A DNA stretch of 29,256 nt from assembly GCA_910579425.1 (NCBI GenBank), contig CAJTVL010000049.1, forward strand, positions 1-29,256. The letters are read 5' to 3'. The notes beneath the pieces were generated by a model. That model saw only the letters and a program-made list of their open reading frames with translations. It had not been told where the DNA came from and did not search any database. Position 1 is the first letter of the stretch. Each line of letters opens with the position of its first letter. Below, piece by piece: positions 7,382 to 13,553 of the stretch. A program made the position numbers and the translations under genes. This DNA comes from an uncultured Lachnospiraceae bacterium (GTDB lineage: Bacteria; Bacillota; Clostridia; Lachnospirales; Lachnospiraceae).

Positions 7382-7624
7382 ATGAGTACACAAGATATTT
7401 TAGTAGAGCGAATTAATAATTTATGCAAGGAGAAGAGGATGACGTATTATGCTTTGTCCTACGCATCCGCAGTACCTATGACTACCTTGATGCATATTGT
7501 AGACAAATCTACTGCAAATCCGGGAATCCTGACAATTGGAAAGCTTTGCGAGGGCTTTGGGATTACCCTGAAAGAGTTCTTTAATATTCCTGAGTTTGAG
7601 GGAATGGAAGATTCTGACGTATAA
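7382..7624 (+). CDS. XRE/Cro-type helix-turn-helix regulator, 80 aa
   Basis: Small DNA-binding protein made of a single Cro/C1-type HTH domain: ILVERINNLCKEKRMTYYAL (about residues 5-24), the recognition-helix region ASAVPMTTLMHIVDKSTANP (about 28-47) and GILTIGKLCEGFGITLKEFF (about 48-67). A short acidic tail follows. The ATG at 7382 is chosen because GGGAGGG sits at about 7369-7375; a TTG-initiated extension is less likely. The inverted repeat at 7317-7370 is a plausible binding site. The target genes are unknown. The nearest candidates are itself, the second HTH gene and glf. Confidence 0.85.
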   Translation: MSTQDILVERINNLCKEKRMTYYALSYASAVPMTTLMHIVDKSTANPGILTIGKLCEGFGITLKEFFNIPEFEGMEDSDV

Positions 7625-7788
7625 GGATTGTGCTTAAAGTAGTAAGCCAAACCCCAAAGCGCGGCGGCGCTTGACGGGAAGGGAAGACTGAATAAGCATA
7701 AACGGCAGCGGAGTGTGCATAGAGGAAGTTTTATTTGTAAAAAAGTAGTACTTTAGTACATATTATTGTAAAGTTTATATTTTTTTAA

Positions 7789-7817
7789 GTGACTAGAATT
7801 TACGGGTGTGTTATACT
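7789..7817 (+). promoter_or_regulatory. promoter for the second HTH gene and glf
   Basis: GTGACT (7789-7794), 17 bases, then TATACT (7812-7817). The -10 matches 5 of 6 bases and the -35 matches 4 of 6. A dyad GTACT-TT-AGTAC lies upstream at 7748-7759 and could bind a regulator. Transcription would begin near 7824, about 50 bases before the HTH gene. Confidence 0.5.
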
Positions 7818-7821
7818 CATT

Positions 7822-7875
7822 ATGTTAGTTTATGTAATGGCGCTTTCGCCATCAACAAGTAGGAGGTCTTTGTAA
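7822..7875 (+). other. possible leaderless 17-codon upstream frame with hairpin
   Basis: ATG at 7822 opens a frame of 17 codons whose TAA stop (7873-7875) overlaps the ATG of the HTH gene (7875-7877) as TAATG. The ATG lies where the transcript is expected to start, so it would be translated without a leader, if at all. Within it, ATGGCG-CTTT-CGCCAT (7837-7852) forms a hairpin 8 bases before the AGGAGG at 7861. The combination could couple or gate translation, but chance is a fair alternative. Confidence 0.25.
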
Positions 7876-8210
7876 TGACAAAAGCAGAAATATTAAAGCA
7901 GGAAATATTGAAGCAGTATAAAAGCGTAAGACAGTTTGCGATTGATATGGAGATTCCATACAGTACGTTGGTGACTGCATTAGACCGGGGGATTGAGGGC
8001 ATGGCATATGGTACCGTTATTCGTATGTGTGATAAATTAAGTCTGAATCCTGTGGATTTTTCTACCCTTGAAAAAGGAGAGGTGCTGGGAGAAAAGATTC
8101 TTGAGAACAGAGTCATGCAGTATTATATCCGGTTAAATAAGAAGGGGCGCAAGAGAATCCTTGAGATGATGGAAGACTATGTTCAGCTCGAGAAATATCG
8201 GGAGCAGTAA
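7875..8210 (+). CDS. XRE-like helix-turn-helix regulator, 111 aa
   Basis: The N-terminal two thirds are an HTH domain: LKQYKSVRQFAIDMEIPYST (about residues 12-31), LVTALDRGIEGMAYGTVIRM (about 32-51) and CDKLSLNPVDFSTLE. The rest is a basic then acidic helical tail, LNKKGRKRILEMMEDYVQLE, probably for dimerisation. The ribosome binding site AGGAGG is at 7861-7866. Its stop is only 5 bases from the ATG of glf, so the two are almost certainly co-transcribed and the regulator probably controls its own operon. It differs in sequence from the HTH protein at 7382; the two are not tandem duplicates. Confidence 0.85.
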   Translation: MTKAEILKQEILKQYKSVRQFAIDMEIPYSTLVTALDRGIEGMAYGTVIRMCDKLSLNPVDFSTLEKGEVLGEKILENRVMQYYIRLNKKGRKRILEMMEDYVQLEKYREQ

Positions 8211-8215
8211 AAGAT

Positions 8216-9352
8216 ATGGACAGGCATTTTGACTATTTAGTGGTGGGAGCCGGACTATTTGGTTCGGTTTTTTCACATGAAATGAAAAAGCATGGGCGGA
8301 CCTGCCTGGTGATTGATAAAAGAGAGCATATTGCGGGTAATGTCTATACCAGCATAAAGCGGGGGATCCGTATACATGAGTATGGGGCTCATATTTTTCA
8401 TACCTCTAATCCCAAAATCTGGAATTATATCAACGGTTTTGCAGAGTTTAACCATTTTGTAAATTCGCCCATGGCGGTGTACCGGGGGGGGATTTATAAT
8501 CTTCCTTTTAACATGAATACATTCAGCAGGCTTTGGGGAGTCAGGACGCCTAAGGAGGCTGAGGCGAAGATCAGGTCACAGATAGAGAATTTGTCTATCG
8601 GAGAACCTCAGAATCTTGAAGAGCAGGCATTATCTCTGGCCGGAAGCGATGTATATGAGAAACTGATCAAGGGCTATACGGAGAAGCAATGGGGCAGAAG
8701 CTGCCGGGAGCTGCCTGCCTTTATTATAAAGAGGGTTCCGCTTCGTTTCACTTATGATAACAATTATTTTACCGACAGGTATCAGGGGATTCCGATAGGA
8801 GGCTATACGCCGATTATTACTAAGATGCTGGAAGGCATAGAAGTAATGCTTCGGACAGATTACCGGGATTTTTGCAGACAACAGAAGGAGAATGCTTCTG
8901 CTGGGAGGGATTTTATCTCTTATGACAAAGTCCTTTATACGGGCATGATAGACGAATATTTTGATTATTGCCTTGGGAACCTGGAATACCGTTCTCTTCG
9001 CTTTGAGAAAGAGGATATACCGGAATGCGATAACTTTCAGGGGAATGCGGTCGTTAACTATACAGAGCGGGAAATTCCCTACACACGGATTATTGAGCAT
9101 AAGCATTTTGAATTCGGCGCCGGCGAAGGGACCGTTATCACCAGAGAATACCCGGCCGCCTGGAAGCCTGGAGACGAACCCTATTACCCAGTCAATGATG
9201 AGTGGAATAATGATCTGTTTTTAAAGTATCAGGAGCTGGCGGCGAAAGAAAAAAGCGTTATATTTGGCGGAAGGCTGGGGCAGTACCGTTACTACGACAT
9301 GGATAAGGTGATAGAGGCGGCGTTTGAGATGGTGGAAAAAGAGGTTAAATAA
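8216..9352 (+). CDS. glf: UDP-galactopyranose mutase, 378 aa
   Basis: Flavoenzyme that interconverts UDP-galactopyranose and UDP-galactofuranose, the donor for galactofuranose in surface glycans; acts in the cytoplasm with reduced FAD. The FAD-binding motif DYLVVGAGLFGSVFSHEMKK covers about residues 6-25. Other family signatures are EYGAHIFHTSNPKIWNYI, GYTEKQWGRSCRELPAFIIK, YFTDRYQGIPIGGYTPII, the substrate-site region VLYTGMIDEYFDY and the C-terminal FGGRLGQYRYYDMDKVIEAA. Length is typical of bacterial Glf. GGGAG about 12 bases upstream serves the ATG at 8216. It follows the HTH gene with a 5-base gap. No dedicated galactofuranosyltransferase is recognisable in the window, although the DUF4422 protein at 3550 is a candidate user of the sugar. 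Confidence 0.95.
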   Translation: MDRHFDYLVVGAGLFGSVFSHEMKKHGRTCLVIDKREHIAGNVYTSIKRGIRIHEYGAHIFHTSNPKIWNYINGFAEFNHFVNSPMAVYRGGIYNLPFNMNTFSRLWGVRTPKEAEAKIRSQIENLSIGEPQNLEEQALSLAGSDVYEKLIKGYTEKQWGRSCRELPAFIIKRVPLRFTYDNNYFTDRYQGIPIGGYTPIITKMLEGIEVMLRTDYRDFCRQQKENASAGRDFISYDKVLYTGMIDEYFDYCLGNLEYRSLRFEKEDIPECDNFQGNAVVNYTEREIPYTRIIEHKHFEFGAGEGTVITREYPAAWKPGDEPYYPVNDEWNNDLFLKYQELAAKEKSVIFGGRLGQYRYYDMDKVIEAAFEMVEKEVK

Positions 9353-9390
9353 TAAATGCCGGGTCTGCCGGGATATTTACAGTCAATAAT

Positions 9391-9425
9391 AAAAAGAACG
9401 ATTCTTTTTAGAACCGTTCCTTTTT
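9391..9425. terminator. intrinsic terminator shared by glf and the FliD-like gene
   Basis: AAAAAGAACGATTCT (9391-9405) pairs with AGAACCGTTCCTTTTT (9410-9425) around a short T loop, with small mismatches. There are T runs at the 3' end on both strands. It lies 38 bases after glf and 74 bases beyond the end of the convergent FliD-like gene, so it probably works in both directions. Confidence 0.75.
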
Positions 9426-9498
9426 GTTTGGCATAAAGATGTCGGTCAAAGCCGGGTATCCTGTTATTTTAATATCATTTCATATTCTTCCCGAACTG

Positions 9499-10806
9499 TC
9501 AACAAAAGCTGCTAAAGAGCATACCGCTGTAAGTACAGGTCATATAAGGCGCAGGGAGGTTATGTCCTGCAGGGTTTTTGTAAGCAACCAGCTTTTTGTC
9601 TACATATTCCATAGGGTCCAAAGAAATCTGGTCAACCTTCCGCAGCACGGAGTTGGTAAAATCCTTGATGGTGGAGAAGCGGCTGTGGCTTTCGTCGGCT
9701 AATATGGAGTGACGGAATGTGTCTTCGTTCATTTTCAGACGGCCCTTTTCCTCGAGGGTAAATCCCAAATCTTCCAGACCCTCCTGATAATTACGGCATA
9801 TGTGCTCCATTTCGTTCAGAAGCTTTCCGCTTCTGGGATGGGATTCTGAATATTCCGTGGCAGAGTCAAGAAATGAATTATATCCGTCCGTAAGGCTGCC
9901 CACATTTTCGGTGAGAGAATCCAGGTCGGTTTTCAGGCCGATCTGAGCCACATCGCCGGGACCGTCGCTGATGCCGTTTAAAGAGATTTCAAAGGTCTTA
10001 TCAATGGTAAAATGATTTGACGATGCGCTGTGGGGTTCTCCGTTTAAAAGAAATTCGGCGTTTGAGGGAGCTCTGTACATGTAAGAAAGCCCGAGATAAT
10101 CTATCGTGCCGGAACGTTTGCTTGTCTTGTCGTCAGACACCTGGAATATATAATCTTTATTTACATTCAGACCGCTGGATGCCGAAATAAGGCGGAGAGA
10201 AGAGGATCCTTTTCCGTCTTCAAGAAGGTCGGCGCTCACCCCGATATCGGCATTGGAGATCAAGCGGGCAAGGCGTTCCTGAAGCTTTCGGTTTGTCTCG
10301 CCTTCGCGGACATTGTATTGAAACTCATAACTGAGCCCGTTTACGGACACATCAAAAGAATAGGCGTCTGGTTCTAATTCGGTTTTTCCGTTGGAGGGGA
10401 GAAAAGAACCCACATTAACCTGATTAGAAGCCAGAGAAGTGACTTCTATATCATAGGAAGGGACAGAACCGTCCGGTCCGTCTTCCCCTATATAAATTGC
10501 GCTGACAATATTTTCGTTGCTGGAAAAGGCGGCCTTTTTGCCCAGCATCTCATCCTCGTCCAGCCCGCCCAGGGAGGCGATTGTATTGTGAAGCGCTCTT
10601 GCGCCCTCCTTTAATTCCACCACAAACTCACGGGATTCCCTGCTGGTATCAAGCATATACAAAGGGGATTCCTTGTTCAACTTAACGATGGAATTGTAGA
10701 TCCTGCGCAGCTCACTTTTTTTGTGAGTATCGTACTGCGAAGTTTTAGGGGTATAGGTGGTTAAATAATGGTTATAGACCGTGTCAAGTCTTGCGCTATA
10801 AGCCAT
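9499..10806 (-). CDS. FliD-like flagellar filament capping protein, 435 aa
   Basis: Probably the cap or hook-associated protein 2 that folds flagellin monomers at the filament tip. FliD-like features include YDIEVTSLASNQVNVGSFLP (about residues 126-145), FDVSVNGLSYEFQYNVREGE, SLRLISASSGLNVNKDYIFQ, LTENVGSLTDGYNSFLDSAT and EDLGFTLEEKGRLKMNEDTF. The start at 10806 (MAYSARLDTVYNHYLTTYTP) is supported by AGGAGGGG upstream. Two points are atypical: the N-terminus lacks the usual GLGSGLDINSLV-type cap motif, and the C-terminus ends PAPYMTCTYSGMLFSSFC, with two cysteines, not the usual coiled-coil tail. This looks like a clostridial variant. A filament-associated protein other than the cap remains possible. 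No strong sigma-D promoter was found upstream. Confidence 0.75.
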   Translation of the reverse strand: MAYSARLDTVYNHYLTTYTPKTSQYDTHKKSELRRIYNSIVKLNKESPLYMLDTSRESREFVVELKEGARALHNTIASLGGLDEDEMLGKKAAFSSNENIVSAIYIGEDGPDGSVPSYDIEVTSLASNQVNVGSFLPSNGKTELEPDAYSFDVSVNGLSYEFQYNVREGETNRKLQERLARLISNADIGVSADLLEDGKGSSSLRLISASSGLNVNKDYIFQVSDDKTSKRSGTIDYLGLSYMYRAPSNAEFLLNGEPHSASSNHFTIDKTFEISLNGISDGPGDVAQIGLKTDLDSLTENVGSLTDGYNSFLDSATEYSESHPRSGKLLNEMEHICRNYQEGLEDLGFTLEEKGRLKMNEDTFRHSILADESHSRFSTIKDFTNSVLRKVDQISLDPMEYVDKKLVAYKNPAGHNLPAPYMTCTYSGMLFSSFC

Positions 10807-11058
10807 AAGATGCCCCTCCTTTCTTCCGTGAATTGTGCATAACGTCAATACCGTTTGACGCGGAAATATTCTTTTATAAGCCGGCCCTGACCGGTAATGA
10901 CAAAAATGTTTCGGTCATTTGCTATAATATATGTCGGCATAAAAGAAGATTTCCTGCATAAGGGAACATAACCTAATATAATTTATTTTATCACGTTGAT
11001 ACTTTGAGTACAATATTTTTTGCGATATGTTTTTACAGAAATTTCACTAAATTTTAAG

Positions 11059-11087
11059 TTGACGCAGGGCCGGGAATATGTTATAGT
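11059..11087 (+). promoter_or_regulatory. vegetative promoter for rpmG-secE-nusG
   Basis: TTGACG (11059-11064), 17 bases, TATAGT (11082-11087). Both boxes match the sigma-A consensus at 5 of 6 positions with ideal spacing, about 70 bases before rpmG. It explains the start of the operon inside the 309-bp gap (10849-11157) shared with the divergent FliD-like gene. I see nothing else firm in that gap. Confidence 0.8.
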
Positions 11088-11157
11088 TAGCAAACGAGAT
11101 AAGAGACAGGTCTTTTTTTTATGCTCAAAAATCCGGCAAAAGATTGGAGGAATCATC

Positions 11158-11307
11158 ATGCGTACAAGAATCACATTAGCATGTACAGAATGCAAGCAGC
11201 GTAACTACAACACTACGAAAGACAAGAAAACGCATCCGGACAGGATGGAGATCAAGAAATACTGCAGGTTCTGCAAGACCCACACATTGCACAAAGAAAC
11301 CAAATAA
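11158..11307 (+). CDS. rpmG: 50S ribosomal protein L33, zinc-binding type, 49 aa
   Basis: Small protein of the large ribosomal subunit near the E site. MRTRITLACTECKQRNYNTT and KKYCRFCKTHTLHKETK carry the four zinc ligands C9, C12, C36 and C39, so this is the zinc-containing form; the zinc-independent paralogue is not in the window. GGAGG at 11146-11150 fixes the ATG at 11158; an in-frame extension upstream would include the promoter. It is the first gene of the rpmG-secE-nusG unit, the usual order in Bacillota. Confidence 0.97.
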   Translation: MRTRITLACTECKQRNYNTTKDKKTHPDRMEIKKYCRFCKTHTLHKETK

Positions 11308-11335
11308 TTTTGCAGGCGTTTGAAAGGAGTTCAAG

Positions 11336-11560
11336 ATGGCAGATTCCGCAAAAAAAGAAAACGCTAAAAAACAAAAAGCAGCGAAGCCTGACTTTTTTAA
11401 AGGTGTCAAAGCCGAATTCAAAAAAATTTCATGGCCGGACAAGGATTCGCTTATAAAGCAGTCAGTTGCTGTTGTCTGCATTTCGGTAGTTCTGGGAGCC
11501 GTGATCGCAGTTCTGGATTTTTTGATGCAGTATGGCGTGGACTTCCTGACAAGTCTGTAG
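11336..11560 (+). CDS. secE: preprotein translocase subunit SecE, 74 aa
   Basis: Essential membrane subunit of the SecYEG channel that clamps SecY. It has the short Gram-positive form: a basic N-terminus (residues 1-25), the amphipathic helix FFKGVKAEFKKISWPDKDSL (about 22-41) with the conserved KKISWP motif, and one membrane span QSVAVVCISVVLGAVIAVLD (about 43-62). AAGGAG lies before the ATG at 11336. Placed 28 bases after rpmG and 14 before nusG, it belongs to the same operon. Confidence 0.97.
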   Translation: MADSAKKENAKKQKAAKPDFFKGVKAEFKKISWPDKDSLIKQSVAVVCISVVLGAVIAVLDFLMQYGVDFLTSL

Positions 11561-11574
11561 AGTGAGGGTGAAAT

Positions 11575-12093
11575 ATGGCAGAAGCGAACTGGTACGTAGT
11601 GCATACGTATTCCGGGTATGAAAATAAGGTGAAAGCCAATATAGAGAAGACAATTGAAAACCGACATCTGGAAGAAGAAATTCTGGAGGTTCGTGTGCCT
11701 ATGCAGGATGTAATGGAGCTCAAGAACGGCGCCAGAAAAACCGTCCAGAAAAAAATGTTTCCGGGATATGTTTTGATTAATATGGTCATGAATGACGATA
11801 CGTGGTATGTTGTCCGCAATACCAGAGGAGTGACAGGGTTTGTGGGACCCGGAAGTAAGCCGGTGCCTTTGTCAGAGGCTGAAATGAAGCCTCTCGGCAT
11901 CAAGACGGAAAATATTTCCGTGGACTTTGCCGAGGGAGATACGATTGCGGTGGTAGCCGGCGTATGGAAGGATACGGTGGGCGTTGTGCAGAGGATGGAT
12001 TTCGGCAAGCAGACAGCGACGATCAACGTAGAGCTTTTTGGCAGAGAGACTCCTGTAGAGATCAGTTTTGCAGAAGTGCGTAAAATGTCTTAA
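11575..12093 (+). CDS. nusG: transcription elongation/antitermination factor NusG, 172 aa
   Basis: Binds RNA polymerase and modulates pausing, termination and coupling to translation. The NGN domain (about residues 5-110) begins WYVVHTYSGYENKVKANIEK and includes KKMFPGYVLINMVMNDDTWY and GVTGFVGPGSKPVPL. The KOW domain (about 120-172) contains FAEGDTIAVVAGVWKDTVGV and ends EISFAEVRKMS. Length is normal for the family. GAGGGTG precedes the ATG at 11575. It overlaps nothing and is followed by a structured leader before rplK, so read-through into rplK-rplA is likely. Confidence 0.97.
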   Translation: MAEANWYVVHTYSGYENKVKANIEKTIENRHLEEEILEVRVPMQDVMELKNGARKTVQKKMFPGYVLINMVMNDDTWYVVRNTRGVTGFVGPGSKPVPLSEAEMKPLGIKTENISVDFAEGDTIAVVAGVWKDTVGVVQRMDFGKQTATINVELFGRETPVEISFAEVRKMS

Positions 12094-12142
12094 TGATATT
12101 TATGATGGGAACCATCTATAAATATAAGCAACTTTATCATTG

Positions 12143-12190
12143 GCCTGCAGATTCGGCAGGCTGTGGGAGCGGTAAACCGCGCCATACCAC
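12143..12190 (+). promoter_or_regulatory. rplK leader with an L1-binding rRNA mimic
   Basis: Two helices precede rplK. First, GCCTGC (12143-12148) pairs with GCAGGC (12156-12161). Second, GTGG (12163-12166) pairs with CCAC (12187-12190); inside it GCGG-TAAA-CCGC (12169-12180) forms a hairpin, leaving an asymmetric loop with ATA on the 3' side. From memory, the L1 stalk of 23S rRNA has the same GUGGGAG...AUACCAC pair of strands, so this is very likely where L1 represses its own L11-L1 mRNA. The remaining 12094-12228 sequence leads to the AGGAGGTG of rplK. Confidence 0.65.
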
Positions 12191-12228
12191 GATGCAAGGA
12201 TATTTGCATTATAATAGGAGGTGCCACG

Positions 12229-12654
12229 ATGGCAAAAAAAGTAGTAGGATATATTAAGTTACAGATTCCTGCTGGTAAAGCTACACCAGCGCCCCCGGTT
12301 GGTCCTGCACTTGGACAGCATGGGGTTAACATTGTTGAATTTACGAAGCAGTTCAACGCAAGGACAGCCGACAAGGGAGATGTGATCATTCCTGTGGTGA
12401 TCACTGTGTATGCAGACAGAAGCTTCAGTTTTATTACCAAAACCCCTCCGGCAGCCGTACTTCTTAAGAAAGCATGCAATCTTAAATCAGGCTCTGCAGT
12501 ACCCAATAAGACGAAGGTGGCGACCATTTCCAAGGCAAAGCTTCAGGAAATTGCAGAGATGAAAATGCCTGACTTAAATGCGGCAAGTGTGGAAGCTGCA
12601 ATGAGTATGATCGCCGGTACTGCAAGAAGTATGGGGATCACAGTAGAGGATTAA
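12229..12654 (+). CDS. rplK: 50S ribosomal protein L11, 141 aa
   Basis: Part of the GTPase-associated centre at the base of the L7/L12 stalk, contacting 23S rRNA and elongation factors. The N-terminal domain (about 1-70) has GYIKLQIPAGKATPAPPVGP and ALGQHGVNIVEFTKQFNART. The C-terminal rRNA-binding domain has YADRSFSFITKTPPAAVLLK and GTARSMGITVED. The ATG at 12229 follows AGGAGGTG at 12217-12222; upstream in-frame ATG codons lie in the leader structure and are not used. Length is standard. Confidence 0.98.
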   Translation: MAKKVVGYIKLQIPAGKATPAPPVGPALGQHGVNIVEFTKQFNARTADKGDVIIPVVITVYADRSFSFITKTPPAAVLLKKACNLKSGSAVPNKTKVATISKAKLQEIAEMKMPDLNAASVEAAMSMIAGTARSMGITVED

Positions 12655-12673
12655 CAAATCGCCTTAAAAAATT

Positions 12674-12708
12674 GAAACAGTGGGAGACATAAATGTCCGG
12701 TTTCTTTT
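12674..12708 (+). promoter_or_regulatory. second GTGGGAG hairpin, between rplK and rplA
   Basis: GAAAC (12674-12678) pairs with GTTTC (12700-12704). Inside, GTGGGAG (12680-12686) runs into the small hairpin GACA-TAAA-TGTC, using the same GTGGGAG-N3-TAAA-N3-C pattern as the rplK leader at 12163. TTTT follows. It could be a second L1 site or a weak attenuator. The ATACCAC strand of a full L1 site was not found here, so the call is tentative. Confidence 0.4.
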
Positions 12709-12765
12709 GTCTGCGTATGCAGAGGACATCCGGTCATGTCGTTGGAACCATAGGAGGAATTGATA

Positions 12766-13455
12766 ATGAAACATGGAAAGAAATATATAGAAGCGGCAAA
12801 GCAGATTGACCGCGCAAATGCCTACGAGCCTGCCGAAGCAATCGGTCTGGTGAAGAAAACGGCAACGGCTAAATTTGACGAGACTGTTGAGGTTCATATC
12901 AGAACAGGCTGTGACGGGCGTCATGCCGAGCAGCAGGTTAGAGGAGCGGTGGTGCTTCCTAACGGAACAGGTAAGACGGTTAAAGTTCTGGTATTTGCCA
13001 AGGGCGATAAGGTAAATGAGGCAGAGGCAGCAGGCGCTGACTATGTGGGCGGCGATGAGCTGGTTCCTAAAATTCAGCATGACGGATGGCTGGATTTTGA
13101 CGTGGTAGTAGCCACCCCTGATATGATGGGGATTGTGGGCCGTCTGGGTAAGATTTTAGGTCCCAAAGGTTTGATGCCTAACCCGAAGGCCGGTACAGTT
13201 ACTATGGACGTGACAAAGGCAATTAATGATATTAAAGCGGGTAAGATTGAGTACAGGCTTGATAAGTCCAACATTATTCATGTGCCGATCGGAAAAGTTT
13301 CCTTTACGGAAGAAAAGCTCCAGGAAAACTTCAATGCTTTGATGGAAGCGATTGTAAAGGCAAGACCTTCAGCGCTGAAGGGACAGTACTTGAGAAGCAT
13401 TACACTTACATCTACAATGGGTCCTGGCGTGAAAGTCAGTGTTGCAAAGTTTTAA
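12766..13455 (+). CDS. rplA: 50S ribosomal protein L1, 229 aa
   Basis: Forms the mobile L1 stalk that moves with deacylated tRNA, and is a translational repressor of its own operon. Conserved segments are KHGKKYIEAAKQIDRANAYE at the N-terminus, EVHIRTGCDGRHAEQQVRGA, the central domain GRLGKILGPKGLMPNPKAGT (about residues 126-145) and the C-terminal LRSITLTSTMGPGVKVSVAK. The ATG at 12766 is used, with GGAGG at 12754-12758; the TTG six bases earlier is too close to it. It is the last gene of the unit and is followed by a terminator at 13489-13521. Confidence 0.98.
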   Translation: MKHGKKYIEAAKQIDRANAYEPAEAIGLVKKTATAKFDETVEVHIRTGCDGRHAEQQVRGAVVLPNGTGKTVKVLVFAKGDKVNEAEAAGADYVGGDELVPKIQHDGWLDFDVVVATPDMMGIVGRLGKILGPKGLMPNPKAGTVTMDVTKAINDIKAGKIEYRLDKSNIIHVPIGKVSFTEEKLQENFNALMEAIVKARPSALKGQYLRSITLTSTMGPGVKVSVAKF

Positions 13456-13488
13456 TTCATGCGTAAATAATTTCTATCTGAATAAGAG

Positions 13489-13521
13489 ACGCCGGTGCGC
13501 TTTATGCGTATCGGCGTTTTT
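13489..13521 (+). terminator. intrinsic terminator after rplA
   Basis: ACGCCGGTGCGC (13489-13500) pairs with GCGTATCGGCGT (13506-13517) around TTTAT, followed by five T. It is a 12-position stem with a G-U pair and a mismatch. It closes the rpmG-to-rplA unit and separates it from the CapA gene that begins about 30 bases later. Confidence 0.85.
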
Positions 13522-13553
13522 GGTATGGCAGGACTTAAAACTTTCTTGGCTTT

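Noticed and set aside
10930..10945. Minus-strand GCCGACAT as a sigma-D -10 for the FliD-like gene
   Set aside because: No TAAA-like -35 lies 14-16 bases upstream, so the match is only half a promoter.
11308..11335. tRNA-Trp gene sometimes found between rpmG and secE
   Set aside because: The gap is only 28 bases and holds just a ribosome binding site.
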